This document shows positions 17,859-29,200 of a stretch of DNA of 64,000 nt, in pieces. The stretch's first letter is position 1; each line of letters starts with the position of its first letter. Location of the stretch: positions 36,524 to 100,523 of the forward strand of contig CAZYWZ010000007.1 in assembly GCA_964651705.1 (NCBI GenBank), in the 5' to 3' direction. This stretch comes from JADLBR01 sp964651705. GTDB lineage: Bacteria; Verrucomicrobiota; Verrucomicrobiia; JADLBR01. The translations under genes and the position numbers were made by a program. The notes below the pieces were generated by a model. The model had not been told where the DNA came from, searched no databases, and saw only the letters and a program-made list of their open reading frames with translations.

Positions 17859-20800
17859 GTGAGCGATACCCTCGCCATCAGACGACATTGGCTACAGCGG
17901 CCCACCCTGGGGCATGTTTTCGTCCTCATCGTCTCCTCGCTGGCCGTCGCGTCCGCCGGCGCAAAGGCGCCGGAGACCATCGACTCCGACGTCTGCGTCT
18001 ACGGCGGCACATCCGGCGGTGTCGTCGCCGCCGTGCAGGCGGCCCGAATGGGCAAGCGCGCGGTGATCGCGGATCCGGGGCGCCACCTCGGCGGCATGAC
18101 CGCCGGGGGCCTCAGCGCGGTGGACATCGGCGACCCGCGCAGCGTCGGGGGCATCGCGCGCGAGTACTTCACGAGGCTGGCGGCGACCGTTGGCACGGCG
18201 CTGGCCTGGGACAGGCCCTTCGAGGGCAAGGGCGGCGGGCCGGCGACCGGCGGGGCCTATGCCATCGAGCCGCACAAGGCGGAGCAGCTCTTCAACGACA
18301 TGGCGCGCGAGGCGGGCGCGGGGGTCCATTTCGGGGCGCGGTTGGCCTCGGTGATCAAGGACGGCGCGCGCATCACGGGGATCGTGACGGAGGACGGCAC
18401 GGTCTTCCGCGCCAGGATGTTCATCGACGCCACCTACGAGGGCGATCTCATGGCGAGGGCCGGGGTGAGCCACACCCTGATGCGCGAGGGCAACGCGAAA
18501 TATGGCGAGCTCTTGAACGGCATCCACTACGCGGATAAATACCGACCCCGCACCAACCATCTTAAGCCGGGGCCGCATGGCCGCGTGCCCGGCGGCCAGG
18601 GCGTCTGGGACCGCGATTTCCCGCTCGATCCCTATGTCGCGAAAGGCGACCCGAAGAGCGGGCTGTTGCCATTGATCCAGGATGGCGACCCCGGCACGCC
18701 CGGAGACCCCGCGCCCGGCGTGCAGGCCTACTGCTATCGGCTCTGCCTCACCACGAATCCGGCGAACATGATCCCGATCGCGCCGCCGCCGGATTACGAC
18801 CCGAAGCGTTACGAGATCGTCTCTCGTTTCATCGAGGCCTGCCTCGCCATCGGCGACGACATGGACCTGCGCTGGTTCTCGAAGCACGACCCGCTGCCGA
18901 ACGACAAATGGGACTTCAACACCGCCACCTTCGGCGGCAACCTCCCCGGAGCCTCGCACGCGTGGCCAGAGGCCACTTACGCGGAACGCGAAAGGATCGC
19001 CAAAGAGCACGAGGACTACCACCGCGGGCTGCTGCACTTCCTGGCCACCGATCCGCGCGTCCCCGAAAAGGTGCGCGCGGACATGCGGCGCTTCGGCCTC
19101 CCCAGGGACGAGTTCACCGACAACGGCGGCTGGCCCCACCAGATCTACGTCCGCCAGGGCCGCCGCATGGTCTCCGGCCTCGTGATGACCGAACACCACA
19201 CCTTCGGCAGAGAGATCGCCCCAAATTCCGTCGGCCTGGGCTCCTACGGCACCGACGTCCACGAGATCCGCCGCATCGCCAGGGACGGCGTCGTCGCCCG
19301 CGAGGGCAAGATCGCCACCGGACGCGACGGCGCCCCGCCCTACCCCATCGGCTATGGCGCGATCGTGCCAAGGCCCGAGGAATGCGAGAACCTCTTCGTC
19401 ACCTTCGCGCTCTCCGCCAGCCACACCGCCTTCGCCAGCATCCGCATGGAGCCCGTCTTCATGTGCCTCAGCCAATCCGCAGCCACCGCCGCCTGCCAGG
19501 CCATGGAGGATCGTGTTCCCGTGCAGCAAGTGGACTACGCGAGGTTGCGCGAGCGCTTGGCGAAAGACGGCCAGGTCCTCGAATGGAGCCAACCGGCCAG
19601 GCTGCCGCCGGATGTTCCGCCGAAAACGGGCTCCGTTCCGCCCGCCTCGCGCATCCCCGCACTTCAGGATTTGCCGCTTCTCTTTGCCGACGACAGCGGG
19701 GTCGCCTCAAGCGCGGGCGTCGTCCGAACCACGCATCCCGCCAAGACGCGAACGGCTCCCGTGATCGAGGCCGATCGTCCATGGGAGGGTGAGCGCGTCT
19801 ATGTTTATGGCTCGGTGTATGCCGACGCACCTGCCGGCCCGTTGCGCCTTTGGTATATGTCCTTCCCCAACTATGTCTTGCATGCCACCTCGCGAGACGG
19901 CGTGAATTGGCTAAAGCCGTCGCTCGACCTGCTCCCGTTCAAGGACTCGACCGAGAACAATATCGTCCACAAGATCCACAGCCCCAGCGTGCTGCTGGAC
20001 GCGCGCGAGCCCGACCCGGCGAAGCGCTACAAATTGCTCGGATCAAAATCCGGCGGCTATCACGCCGCGTTCTCCGCCGATGGCTTGCGCTGGACCGCCT
20101 ATCCGAAAAATCCCGTGCTGCAAAACTCGGATACGATCACGCTCACGCAACATCCGGCCACAGACGAGTATCTGGCGTTCCACAAGCGCCCCGCCAAAGT
20201 CCGGGGTTTTGGCCGGCGCGTGATCTGGTTGGCGCGGAGCCGCGATTTTCAGGAATGGAGCGAGCCCGAGCTGGTCTTCGCGCCCGACGCGAAGGATGAC
20301 GCATGGGCCAACGGCCCGGACCAGCGCACCGAGGTCTACAGCATGTCGGTGTATCCGCACGCCGCCGGGTTCATCGGTTTGCCCGCCATCTTTCGCCTCA
20401 CCAAGCGCCTGCCCAAGAACGAGGCATCTCCCGGCCAAAGCCCCGACGACGGCCCGATCGATGTCCAGCTTGCCACGAGCGCCGACGGCCGCGCGTGGAT
20501 GCGCCCGGAACCGCGGTTGAACGTGATCCCGCGCGGCGCGCCCGGGACCTTTGATGGCGGCTCCATCCTCGGCGTTTCCAGCACCGCGGCGCATGTCGGC
20601 GAGGCGACGTGGGTTTACTATACGGCGATGACCACGACCCACGGCGGGCCGATTCCGCCCAAGCGCATGAGCATCGGCCACGCCGAGTGGCGCCGACACG
20701 GTTTTGTCTCGCTCGATGCCGCCGGGCTTGGCCGCGTCGAGACGAAACCCTTGTGGCTGGGCGCACCATCGCTGATCATCAATGCCGATGCCAGCCGAGG

Positions 20801-21008
20801 CCAATTGCGCGTGGCCTTGCTCGAAGCCGACGGTCGCGCCATCGCGGGCTGCGACTTGGAAGACTGCGAGCCGCTGCGCGCCGACGCCACTCGATGGACC
20901 GCGCGCTGGCGATCAAATGCCACGCCGCCGACGGACCGGCCGCTGCAAATCGTAATTGAAATGACCAACTGCCGCTTGTTCAGCATTTCGACCGCGACCC
21001 CGACATGA
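17859..21008 (+). CDS. FAD-dependent oxidoreductase fused to a glycosyl-hydrolase-like propeller
   Basis: A 1049-residue exported chimera and first gene of the operon. After a signal/anchor segment (GHVFVLIVSSLAVASAG), residues about 40-570 are an FAD_oxidored (xanthan-lyase-type) domain with the dinucleotide fold SDVCVYGGTSGGVVAAVQAA, HLGGMTAGGL, FIDATYEGDLMARAG and the C-terminal FALSASHTAFASIRMEPV. Residues about 640-1049 resemble five-bladed GH43/GH32-like proteins (RLWYMSFPNYVLHATSRDG, DTITLTQHPATDEYLAFHKR, HAEWRRHGFVSLDA) and are homologous to the free protein at 24481. The GTG at 17859 has a GAGGAG site; an upstream ATG at 17835 coincides with the -10 box. The ATGA overlap couples the next gene. 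Confidence 0.8.
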   Translation: MSDTLAIRRHWLQRPTLGHVFVLIVSSLAVASAGAKAPETIDSDVCVYGGTSGGVVAAVQAARMGKRAVIADPGRHLGGMTAGGLSAVDIGDPRSVGGIAREYFTRLAATVGTALAWDRPFEGKGGGPATGGAYAIEPHKAEQLFNDMAREAGAGVHFGARLASVIKDGARITGIVTEDGTVFRARMFIDATYEGDLMARAGVSHTLMREGNAKYGELLNGIHYADKYRPRTNHLKPGPHGRVPGGQGVWDRDFPLDPYVAKGDPKSGLLPLIQDGDPGTPGDPAPGVQAYCYRLCLTTNPANMIPIAPPPDYDPKRYEIVSRFIEACLAIGDDMDLRWFSKHDPLPNDKWDFNTATFGGNLPGASHAWPEATYAERERIAKEHEDYHRGLLHFLATDPRVPEKVRADMRRFGLPRDEFTDNGGWPHQIYVRQGRRMVSGLVMTEHHTFGREIAPNSVGLGSYGTDVHEIRRIARDGVVAREGKIATGRDGAPPYPIGYGAIVPRPEECENLFVTFALSASHTAFASIRMEPVFMCLSQSAATAACQAMEDRVPVQQVDYARLRERLAKDGQVLEWSQPARLPPDVPPKTGSVPPASRIPALQDLPLLFADDSGVASSAGVVRTTHPAKTRTAPVIEADRPWEGERVYVYGSVYADAPAGPLRLWYMSFPNYVLHATSRDGVNWLKPSLDLLPFKDSTENNIVHKIHSPSVLLDAREPDPAKRYKLLGSKSGGYHAAFSADGLRWTAYPKNPVLQNSDTITLTQHPATDEYLAFHKRPAKVRGFGRRVIWLARSRDFQEWSEPELVFAPDAKDDAWANGPDQRTEVYSMSVYPHAAGFIGLPAIFRLTKRLPKNEASPGQSPDDGPIDVQLATSADGRAWMRPEPRLNVIPRGAPGTFDGGSILGVSSTAAHVGEATWVYYTAMTTTHGGPIPPKRMSIGHAEWRRHGFVSLDAAGLGRVETKPLWLGAPSLIINADASRGQLRVALLEADGRAIAGCDLEDCEPLRADATRWTARWRSNATPPTDRPLQIVIEMTNCRLFSISTATPT

Positions 21009-24000
21009 AACCGATCCTCACCCTCCTCTTCATCTGGGCGTCCTCCGCCATCGCGGGCCCGTTGCCAACGGTGGACCTCTCGCGGCAAACCGCCCGCCAG
21101 GTCGTCATCGCCCGGGGCACGCCAGAGGTCTATCAGGGCCACCCGACCACCCTGCTGATGCCGGACGGCAAGACGATGTTCTGCGTCTGGACGCTCAACC
21201 ACGGCGGGCCGTGCGGCCCGATGAAGCGCAGCGACGACGGCGGACTCACCTGGAGCGAGCTGCTCCCCGTCCCAGAGAATTGGACCGCGGTCAAGAATTG
21301 CCCCGCCATCTATCGCCTCATCGATCCGCAGGGCGTCGCCCGCCTATTCGTCTTCGCCGGACAGGGACCGGACGGCGCCATGCACCAATCCATCTCCACC
21401 GACGATGGCAAGACCTGGGGCCCCATGCGAAGCAACGGCCTCACCTCCGTGATGCCGTTCTGCACGATCGTGCCGGTGGAGGGCGGCAAGAAGCTCATCG
21501 GCCTCACCAACATCCGCCGCCCCGGCGAGACCAAGGACCCGAGGTCCAACGTTGTGGCGCAGAGCGAGTCCACCGATGGCGGGCTTACCTGGAGCCCGTG
21601 GCGCATTCTCGTGGACCACGGCGACCTGAAACCCTGCGAGCCGGAGGTGGTCCGCTCACCCGACGGCAAGCAGCTCCTCTGCCTCCTGCGCGAGAACGTC
21701 CGCACCGAGCCCGGCCACTTCATCACCAGCGATAACGAGGGCCGCACCTGGACGCCGCTCAAGGACCTGCCCCCCGGCCTGCATGGCGACCGCCACAAGG
21801 CCGCCTACGCTCCAGACGGCAGACTCGTCGTCTGCTTCCGCGACATGGGCGCCGCCAGCCCCACGAAAAGTCATTTCGTCGCCTGGGTGGGCCGCTACGA
21901 GGACATCGTCGAAGGGCGAGGCGGCCAGTATAAGATCAAGCTGCTGCACAGCCACAAAGGAAGCGACTGCGGCTACCCCGGCCTAGAGGTGCTGCCCGGC
22001 GGAACCCTCGTCGCCACGACCTACGTCAAATATCGCCCAGGCCCCGAACAGAATTCCGTGGTCAGCGCCCGCTTCACCCTGGCGGAGACCGACAAGGCGG
22101 AAAAACAGACCCGCGCTGCCCCCGCGGCAAAAGTCGCAGGGCTCGTGCTGGACGATGCCGCGGCGACTTGCACGGGCCCCTGGGTGATCAGCACGCGCCT
22201 CGACCCGCTGGCGGGCGACAACTACCGCCACGACAACCGCACGAAGAAGCAACCCGCCACCGCAACCTTCACCCCCGAGATTCCCGAGGCGGGCCGCTAC
22301 GAGGTGCGCCTGTTGTACGTGGCCGCCAGCAATCGCGCCACGAACGCCACCATCACCATCCGAACCGCCGACGGCGAAAAGACCGTGCCTCTAAACCAGC
22401 GCCTGCCCTGCCTGGAAGATGGGATCCCTCGCGCGCTCGGCGTGTTTGCGTTTGCGAAGGGAAAGTCCGGCTCCATCGAAATCTCCAATGCAGGCGCGAA
22501 TGGTCATGTCGTGGTGGACGGCCTGCAGCTCGTGCCCGAGGCCGAGGCCAAGGCGGAGCGCAACACGCGTGCCGACGCGGGTTTTCCGTTCCGAACCGGC
22601 GCGCCCGTTCCCACCAAGATCCCCCCACCGATGCTGCTGAAATCGGCGGCAAACGCACAGGACGTGGACGGGAAGACGTATGACCTCGTCGTCATCGGCG
22701 GCACGCCGGGCGGCATCGCCTGCGCGGTGCGCGCGGCCCGCGAGGGGCTGAGCGTGCTCCTGGTGAATCATACGCGGCACCTTGGCGGCTTCATGACCAG
22801 CGGCGCGGGCGGCTGGGAGGCCCCGTATGACGGCCTGCGCTCGCCCCTGTATGCCGAGATGCGCACCGCTGCCGCAGAATACTACCGCAGGACCTACGGC
22901 GAAGGCTCGCCGCAGCATCTCGCCTCACTCCCCAGCGCAACGAGTCGCGCGCACATCGACCGCCCGAAAATCGAGCCGCGCATCGCCGAGATGCTATTCA
23001 ATCAGATGGTGGGGCGTGAAAAAAGGCTGACCGTCCTGCTCGGGCATATCGTCGCCCGCGCGGACCGCGAGGTCCCGTTGTTGAAGTCCATCACGCTCGA
23101 ACCCACGCATGGTGACGGAGCAACCAAAGTCAGCGCCCGGGTCTTTGCCGACGCCATGTATGAGGGCGACCTCATGGCCGCCGCGGGCGTGACGACTCAA
23201 ATCGGCCGCGAGGCGCGCAGCCAATACAACGAGCCGCATGCCGGGGTCATCTACACCAAGGAGCGCCACAAGGAGCCGGGCCAGCGCGGATTCCCCAAGG
23301 ACGCCGACGAGGGCCGCCTGAATATCCGCTACAACAGCCACGCCACCGGTGAGATCGTGGAGGGGCCGCACAGCGGCGAGGCCGACGGCTCGGTGATGGC
23401 CTACAACTACCGCCTCATACTCACCCGGGACCCGGCGAACCGGGTCATGGTGGAAAAGCCCGCCAACTATGATGTCGCCATCGCCAAGGCCGCCGCCAGC
23501 GGCGGCTTCGTCCCTAACCTCCCAAACGACAAGGTCGCCTGGAATGGCGGACGACTGATCGGCCCCCAGAATGACTATCCGGCCGGCGATTGGCCCACGC
23601 GCGAGCGAATCTCGAGGCAATATCTCGACGCGATGCGGATGCGCCTCTGGTGGATGCAAAATGGTCCCGATGCGCCCGCCGCCGAACGCCAAAAATTCGC
23701 GGGCTACGGGCTCGCCGCCGACGAATTCCCCGACAACCACCACGCCCCCTACGAGATCTATGTCCGCGAGGCGCGCCGGCTAGTCGGACGCTACGTCTTC
23801 AAAGAGCAGGACAACAAGGTCGCGCCCGGCATTGCGCGCACCCCCATTCACGCCGACAGCATCGCCATCACCGACTGGCCCGTGGATTCTGTGGCCTGCC
23901 TGCCACGCAAGGCGCCCGGCTCCAATCTGGACGGCATCTTCTTCCTCGGCGAAGAAACCCGGCCCGCGCAGGTGCCGTATCGCAGCCTGCTGCCGGAGGA

Positions 24001-24484
24001 ACTGGACAACCTCCTGGTGCCCGTGGCCCTCTCCGCGTCGCACGTCGGCTGGGGCGCGATCCGCCTGGAGCCGGTGTGGATGCAAACCGGCGAGAGTGCC
24101 GGTTTCGCCGCCGCGCTCGCGGTGAGGAACAACACCACCCCCGCGCAACTCGACACCGACCGCCTTCTACGCACGCTCGCCATGAGCCACGTCATGATCA
24201 GCTTCTTCAATGACGTGGACGTGCGCGACGACGACGACTGGATTCCCGCCGCGCAATACTTCGGCACGAAAGGTTTCTTCGCGGGCTACGACGCCCGCCC
24301 CAACGATCCTCTCACCGAGGCCGAGCGCGAGGTATGGCAGCAAGGCTTCAGCCAATTCCAGCAGGGCACCCTCGACCCCGCCAAGCTCGCCGCCGCGGTC
24401 CATGCGGCGGAGAAGATGCAATCGCCGACCACCGGCGAAACGCGCGGCCCATTTTTGCTTGCGCTCTGGAACTCAGTAAAATGA
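21005..24484 (+). CDS. Three-module protein: sialidase-like propeller, golvesin/Xly-type CBD and FAD oxidoreductase
   Basis: A 1159-residue secreted protein. Residues about 20-370 are a BNR sialidase-like propeller (YQGHPTTLLMPDGKTMFCVW, SDDGGLTW, STDDGKTW, SDNEGRTW, CGYPGLEVLPGGTLVATTY). Residues about 379-515 resemble the golvesin C-terminal/xanthan-lyase carbohydrate-binding domain (FTPEIPEAGRYEVRLLYV, GHVVVDGLQLVPE). Residues about 559-1159 are an FAD_oxidored domain (DLVVIGGTPGGIACAVRAA, MYEGDLMAAAGV, LSASHVGWGAIRLEPVWMQ, AAQYFGTKGFFAGYDA). A separate gene at 36162 matches the propeller alone. Overlaps of 4 bases link both neighbours. I infer that it binds and oxidises the glycan it trims; no activity is proven. 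Confidence 0.8.
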   Translation: MKPILTLLFIWASSAIAGPLPTVDLSRQTARQVVIARGTPEVYQGHPTTLLMPDGKTMFCVWTLNHGGPCGPMKRSDDGGLTWSELLPVPENWTAVKNCPAIYRLIDPQGVARLFVFAGQGPDGAMHQSISTDDGKTWGPMRSNGLTSVMPFCTIVPVEGGKKLIGLTNIRRPGETKDPRSNVVAQSESTDGGLTWSPWRILVDHGDLKPCEPEVVRSPDGKQLLCLLRENVRTEPGHFITSDNEGRTWTPLKDLPPGLHGDRHKAAYAPDGRLVVCFRDMGAASPTKSHFVAWVGRYEDIVEGRGGQYKIKLLHSHKGSDCGYPGLEVLPGGTLVATTYVKYRPGPEQNSVVSARFTLAETDKAEKQTRAAPAAKVAGLVLDDAAATCTGPWVISTRLDPLAGDNYRHDNRTKKQPATATFTPEIPEAGRYEVRLLYVAASNRATNATITIRTADGEKTVPLNQRLPCLEDGIPRALGVFAFAKGKSGSIEISNAGANGHVVVDGLQLVPEAEAKAERNTRADAGFPFRTGAPVPTKIPPPMLLKSAANAQDVDGKTYDLVVIGGTPGGIACAVRAAREGLSVLLVNHTRHLGGFMTSGAGGWEAPYDGLRSPLYAEMRTAAAEYYRRTYGEGSPQHLASLPSATSRAHIDRPKIEPRIAEMLFNQMVGREKRLTVLLGHIVARADREVPLLKSITLEPTHGDGATKVSARVFADAMYEGDLMAAAGVTTQIGREARSQYNEPHAGVIYTKERHKEPGQRGFPKDADEGRLNIRYNSHATGEIVEGPHSGEADGSVMAYNYRLILTRDPANRVMVEKPANYDVAIAKAAASGGFVPNLPNDKVAWNGGRLIGPQNDYPAGDWPTRERISRQYLDAMRMRLWWMQNGPDAPAAERQKFAGYGLAADEFPDNHHAPYEIYVREARRLVGRYVFKEQDNKVAPGIARTPIHADSIAITDWPVDSVACLPRKAPGSNLDGIFFLGEETRPAQVPYRSLLPEELDNLLVPVALSASHVGWGAIRLEPVWMQTGESAGFAAALAVRNNTTPAQLDTDRLLRTLAMSHVMISFFNDVDVRDDDDWIPAAQYFGTKGFFAGYDARPNDPLTEAEREVWQQGFSQFQQGTLDPAKLAAAVHAAEKMQSPTTGETRGPFLLALWNSVK

Positions 24485-26103
24485 GAATGGTGTTACTCGC
24501 TCTTAATGTGGCGGCGTCAACGGCAATCTCTGCCGCACTTCTACCGGCGGCAGGAAGTGCCCCCGACGGCACTCCGGAAGGCATCGCCTGCTGCGTGCCG
24601 CCGCTCCCGGCGCTATCCTTTGCGGAAAACAACCAACCAAAACGCCCGGCCGCTCCCTCCCTGCCCAAGGGAGAGAAGCAGCTCTTTGTCGATAGCGTGA
24701 TGATCCGGCAGAAGCAGGGGATCACACGGGTCGTCCACCCGCCGAAGAAGCTGGAGCAGCCTGTGCTGAGGGCCGAGATGCCGTGGGAATGGACGGAGCA
24801 GGACGGCACCCCTGACAGACGAGTCAACATTTACGGAACGGTGCTGCGCGATGAAAAGACCGGCGCTTTCCAGATGTGGTATGCGGACGCCGGCCATGTG
24901 CTTTACGCCACCTCGAAGGACGGTGTTCGCTGGGAGCGTCCCATTCTCAACATCGCGGGCAAGAACAACCGGACCAATCTGGGACTGCACAGCCCGAGCA
25001 TCATCCGCGACCCCTTCGAGAACGATGCGCGGAAACGGTACAAGGCCCTCGGCAGCCACAGCGCGGGCGTGGACGATGCCAGGCTGCAAAGGCTCAAGGA
25101 CAAGTTTGAGCTCGTGTCCTGGTATCGGGACAAGACCCATCGCCTTTATTACGCGGCATATTCCGCCGACGGCCTGCGCTGGACGATCGAGCCGGAGCCG
25201 ATCCTGCTTGGGTGTGACACCATCACCTTGTCACAAGATCCCGCGACGGGCGAATACCTGGCGTTTCACAAGCGCCAGGGAGATCCGCGCGTGGTGGGCA
25301 TTCGTCAGGTCTTTCTTTCGGTCAGCAAGGACTTGGAGCACTGGTCCGAGCCTCACCCTGTGGTGGTGGCGGATGAGGTGGATCACAGGGAAGCGCGAAA
25401 GCTCAAAGGCGGCACCTACTCGGAGTTCTACAATGTCTCCGCGTTCCCTTATGGCGGACAGTGGCTCGGTTTTGCGACGCATTTCCGCCGGGTCGAACCC
25501 CCATCGGCCTTGTTTGGGAACGACGAGGTCAACGGCGTCAAACGGTCCGCCGCCGGGATCATTGATGTGCAACTCGTCCACAGCCGCGACGGGCGTCACT
25601 GGCACCGCTGCTCCGACCGCAGTCCGGTGATTCCTCTCGGGCCGCATCCGTATGATGCCGGCAGCATTTTCGGCCTCTGCAACACTCCCGTCATCGTCGG
25701 TGACGAGATGTGGATGTATTACACCGCCGCAACCACGCCTCATGGGGGCCTGCCGCCCGCAAAGGAGCAATCCATCGCCCGCGCATCCTGGCGGATCGAC
25801 GGCCTGGCATCTCTGCGGGCGATGGATGTTCCGGGGATGATCGAAAGCCGCGACTTTGTCCCCGAAGGCAGGCATCTCTTCGTCAACGTTGATGTCCGAC
25901 GAGGCCAGCTGATGGTGGAGGTGCTGGATGCCGACGGGAAGACCGTCGAAGGCTATGAAAAGGAATCCTCCGCCATAGGGAACCAGGATTCCGTGAAACT
26001 GGCTATCCGATGGAAAGAGGTGGCGTCGCTCCCCGCGGGGATTCCCATCCGCCTGAGATTCCATCTGAAGATCGGAAACCTCTACAGCTACCTGATCGAT
26101 TGA
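24481..26103 (+). CDS. Secreted glycosyl-hydrolase-like beta-propeller protein
   Basis: A 540-residue protein with an N-terminal signal segment (MRMVLLALNVAASTAISAALL). Its five-bladed-propeller body has repeats such as FQMWYADAGHVLYATSKDGVRW, LYYAAYSADGLRW, DTITLSQDPATGEYLAFHKR and MWMYYTAATTPHGG. The C-terminal beta-domain (HLFVNVDVRRGQLMVEVLDADG) is also found in the second half of the first operon protein, with which it is homologous along its length. The family resembles GH32/GH43-type folds, but I cannot confirm the catalytic acids, so specificity stays open. ATGA overlap with the preceding stop. Confidence 0.75.
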   Translation: MRMVLLALNVAASTAISAALLPAAGSAPDGTPEGIACCVPPLPALSFAENNQPKRPAAPSLPKGEKQLFVDSVMIRQKQGITRVVHPPKKLEQPVLRAEMPWEWTEQDGTPDRRVNIYGTVLRDEKTGAFQMWYADAGHVLYATSKDGVRWERPILNIAGKNNRTNLGLHSPSIIRDPFENDARKRYKALGSHSAGVDDARLQRLKDKFELVSWYRDKTHRLYYAAYSADGLRWTIEPEPILLGCDTITLSQDPATGEYLAFHKRQGDPRVVGIRQVFLSVSKDLEHWSEPHPVVVADEVDHREARKLKGGTYSEFYNVSAFPYGGQWLGFATHFRRVEPPSALFGNDEVNGVKRSAAGIIDVQLVHSRDGRHWHRCSDRSPVIPLGPHPYDAGSIFGLCNTPVIVGDEMWMYYTAATTPHGGLPPAKEQSIARASWRIDGLASLRAMDVPGMIESRDFVPEGRHLFVNVDVRRGQLMVEVLDADGKTVEGYEKESSAIGNQDSVKLAIRWKEVASLPAGIPIRLRFHLKIGNLYSYLID

Positions 26104-26201
26104 AGGAGATTCGTGGATGCCTCCAGATCTATTGACCTAACCATGACCTCCGCGTGAAACAACGCAGCCTACGCCATCAACCTCGACCGGAAGAAAGGAA
26201 A

Positions 26202-29200
26202 ATGCGCCCCCTCATTATCCTTCTCACCCTGTTGCTCAGCTCCGCCCGCGCGGCCGAGCCGGTGCGCAGCTACGACCTCGTCGTTATCGGCGGCACGCCG
26301 GGCGGCATCGCCTGCGCGGTGCGGGCGGCTCGCGAGGGCTTGAGCGTGGTTCTGGTAAACCGCCACGATCATCTCGGCGGCATCATGTCCAGCGGGCTCG
26401 GGGTCTGGGACACCCTCCACGAGGGTAAACGCTCCCCGATCTATGACGAGGTCCGCCAGGCGATCTTTGACCACTACCGCACGACCTATGGCGCGGACTC
26501 GCCGCAGTATCGCGACGCGCTGCCCGGCAAGAGTGGCCATACCAACGGGCGCTACGAGCCGCATGTCGCGGAGAAGGTTTTCGAGGATCTCGCGGCGCGG
26601 GAAAAGCGGATCGCGGTGCTGAAAGGTTTCGTCCCCGTGGCGGCGGAGCGCGAGGGCGCGCTGGTTAAGTCGGTGACCATCCGCGCGTTTCGGGGAGATG
26701 AGACGCGCCTGTTGCGCGGCGAGATTTTTGCCGACTGCACTTACGAGGGCGATCTCGCGGCGCTGGCCAAGGTGCCCTACCGTGTCGCGCGCGAGCCGCG
26801 CGATGAGTTTGGCGAACCGCATGCGGGCATCGTGTTCATGAGGCCCGTCTCACAGCCGCCCGATGCGGAGGCGGCGCAATTGGCGGCGTCGCACGACAAG
26901 TTGAATCTCCGCAAGTTCCCCGGCTGGCAGATCCGGTTGCCCGAAAGCACCGGCGCGGCGGATGACGCGGTGCAGGCGTGCAACTATCGCACCATCCTGA
27001 CCACGAATCCCGCCAACCGCGTGCCAATTTCGCAACCCGCCAACTACGATCCGTATTTCCTCAAGACGCTGGAGGTCTTTTCCGGCGTCAAGTCCATCCC
27101 GGGCGACAAGTTCGGATGGAATCGCCCGCAACTGGTCGGACGCCAGACCGCTTACGTCGAGGCGGACTGGGACACGAGACAGCGCATCATGGACGAACAT
27201 TGGGAGACGACGCTGGGTCTTCTCTACTTCCTACAGCACGATCCCACCGTGCCGGAAAAGGTGCGCGCCGCTTGGTTGGATTATGGTCTGGCGAGGGACG
27301 AATTCACCGACAACGGTCACCGTCCCTACGAAATCTACGTCCGCGAGGCGCGCCGCATCAGGGGCCGCGCCATCTACACCCAGCACGACGCAATGTTGGC
27401 TGCCGGCTTGGCGCGCGCCCCGGTTCACGCGGATAGCATCGCGGTGACGGAGTGGTACATGGACAGTCATTCCTGCACGCTCGCGCGGGTCCCCGGTTCC
27501 ATGGAAGAGGGCAAGGCGATGCTCCACCAAGAGACCTTCCCCGGCCAGATACCCTATCGTTGCCTGTTGCCCCAAGGCACCGACAACTTGCTCGTGCCCG
27601 TGTGTCTCAGCGCCACCCACGTCGCGTGGGGCACGGTGCGCCTAGAGCCGGTCTTCATGCAATCCGGTGAGAGCGCCGGCTTCGCCGCCGCGCTGGCAAT
27701 GCGGAACAGCCTCACGCCCGCCGCGCTCGACCCCGACTCCCTGGTGAGGGCACTGGTCAAGAACCACATGATGGTGAGCTTCTTCAACGACGTGGACGTC
27801 TCCTCCGGCGACCCGCGCGTTGCTGCCGCGCAATACTTCGGCACGAAAGGTTTCTTCGCCAGCTACGATGCCCGGATCGGCGAAGCGCTGACGGAAAGCG
27901 TGCGACGCGCCTGGGACGCGGGACTCACGGCGCTGCGGGCGGGGAAACTCGATCCGATGGAACTGGCGCGGCTGGTGCATCAAGCCGAAAAGGAACAATC
28001 GCCGCACCTGGAACGAGCGCGCGGCGAGGCGCTGTTGAGCATGTGGAGGAGCGTCTCCTCGACATCCGCTAAACCCGCGACGCCCGATCCATCTTCTCCG
28101 CCATCCGCGCGCAAGAGCCTGAAGGTCCGACCGGCGCGCTCCGCCGGCGCACACGAAGTCAACGGCAAGAGCTACGATCTCGTCGTCATCGGCGGCACGC
28201 CGGGCGGCATCGCCTGCGCGGTGCGCGCGGCGCGGGAAGGTCTTTCGGTGTTACTGACGCAGCACAACCGGCACATCGGCGGCATGCTGGCCAATGGCCT
28301 CATGCAATGGGACGCGCTCTACGGCGGACCGCGCTCGCCCATCTTCGATGAATACGCCGCGATGATCGGGGGCCACTATCGCGACACCTACGGCGAGAAT
28401 TCAGCGCAATACGCCCAGGCGCGCTACGCGCAGACGCATTACCCCATGAGCCGCTTCGAGCCGGGCGTGGCGGAACACCTGTTCAATCGGCTCGTTTCGG
28501 CCGAGAAGAACATCACCGCGCTCCTGTCGCACTATCCGCTGAACATCACACGGAAAGGCGCGCTGCTCCAGACGCTCACATTGCGCGAATACGGCACGAC
28601 TAACGACATCCGCGTCACCGGCGGGATCTTCGCCGATGCCACCTACGAGGGCGATCTCGCCGCGCTGGCCAAGGTGCCCTATCGCGTCGGCCGCGAAGGC
28701 CGCGAGGAATACGGCGAGCCGCACGCCGGGAAGATCTTCACCAACATCCTCCGCGAGCTGGGCCCTAAAGATGTTCTCGAGGGCAAACTGAACCTGCACA
28801 GTTACGCCCACAAGCAAGGCACCATCGATCCGACGAGCCCGCAAACCGCCGATCGCGCGATTCAGGCCTACAACCACAGGTTTTGCCTGACCGATGAGGA
28901 CGGCAACCGTCGCCTGCCGGACAAGCCGCCGGGCTACAAACGCGAGGAATACGTCGGCTACAACCGCCTTGGCATGGGCGCGGGCAACCTCAACGGCAAG
29001 GGGCTTTTCAACTCCGCCCTGCTGCCCGGCGAAAACCACAACTACCCCGAGGCCGACTGGCCGACGCGCGAGAAGATCATCGGGCGCCACAAAAACTTCG
29101 CCCTCGGCCTGATGTGGTTCCTCCAGAACGACGGATCGGTGCCGCCGGCAAAACGCGAGGCCTATCGCCGCATCGGCCTCCCGATCGACGAGTTCCCCGA

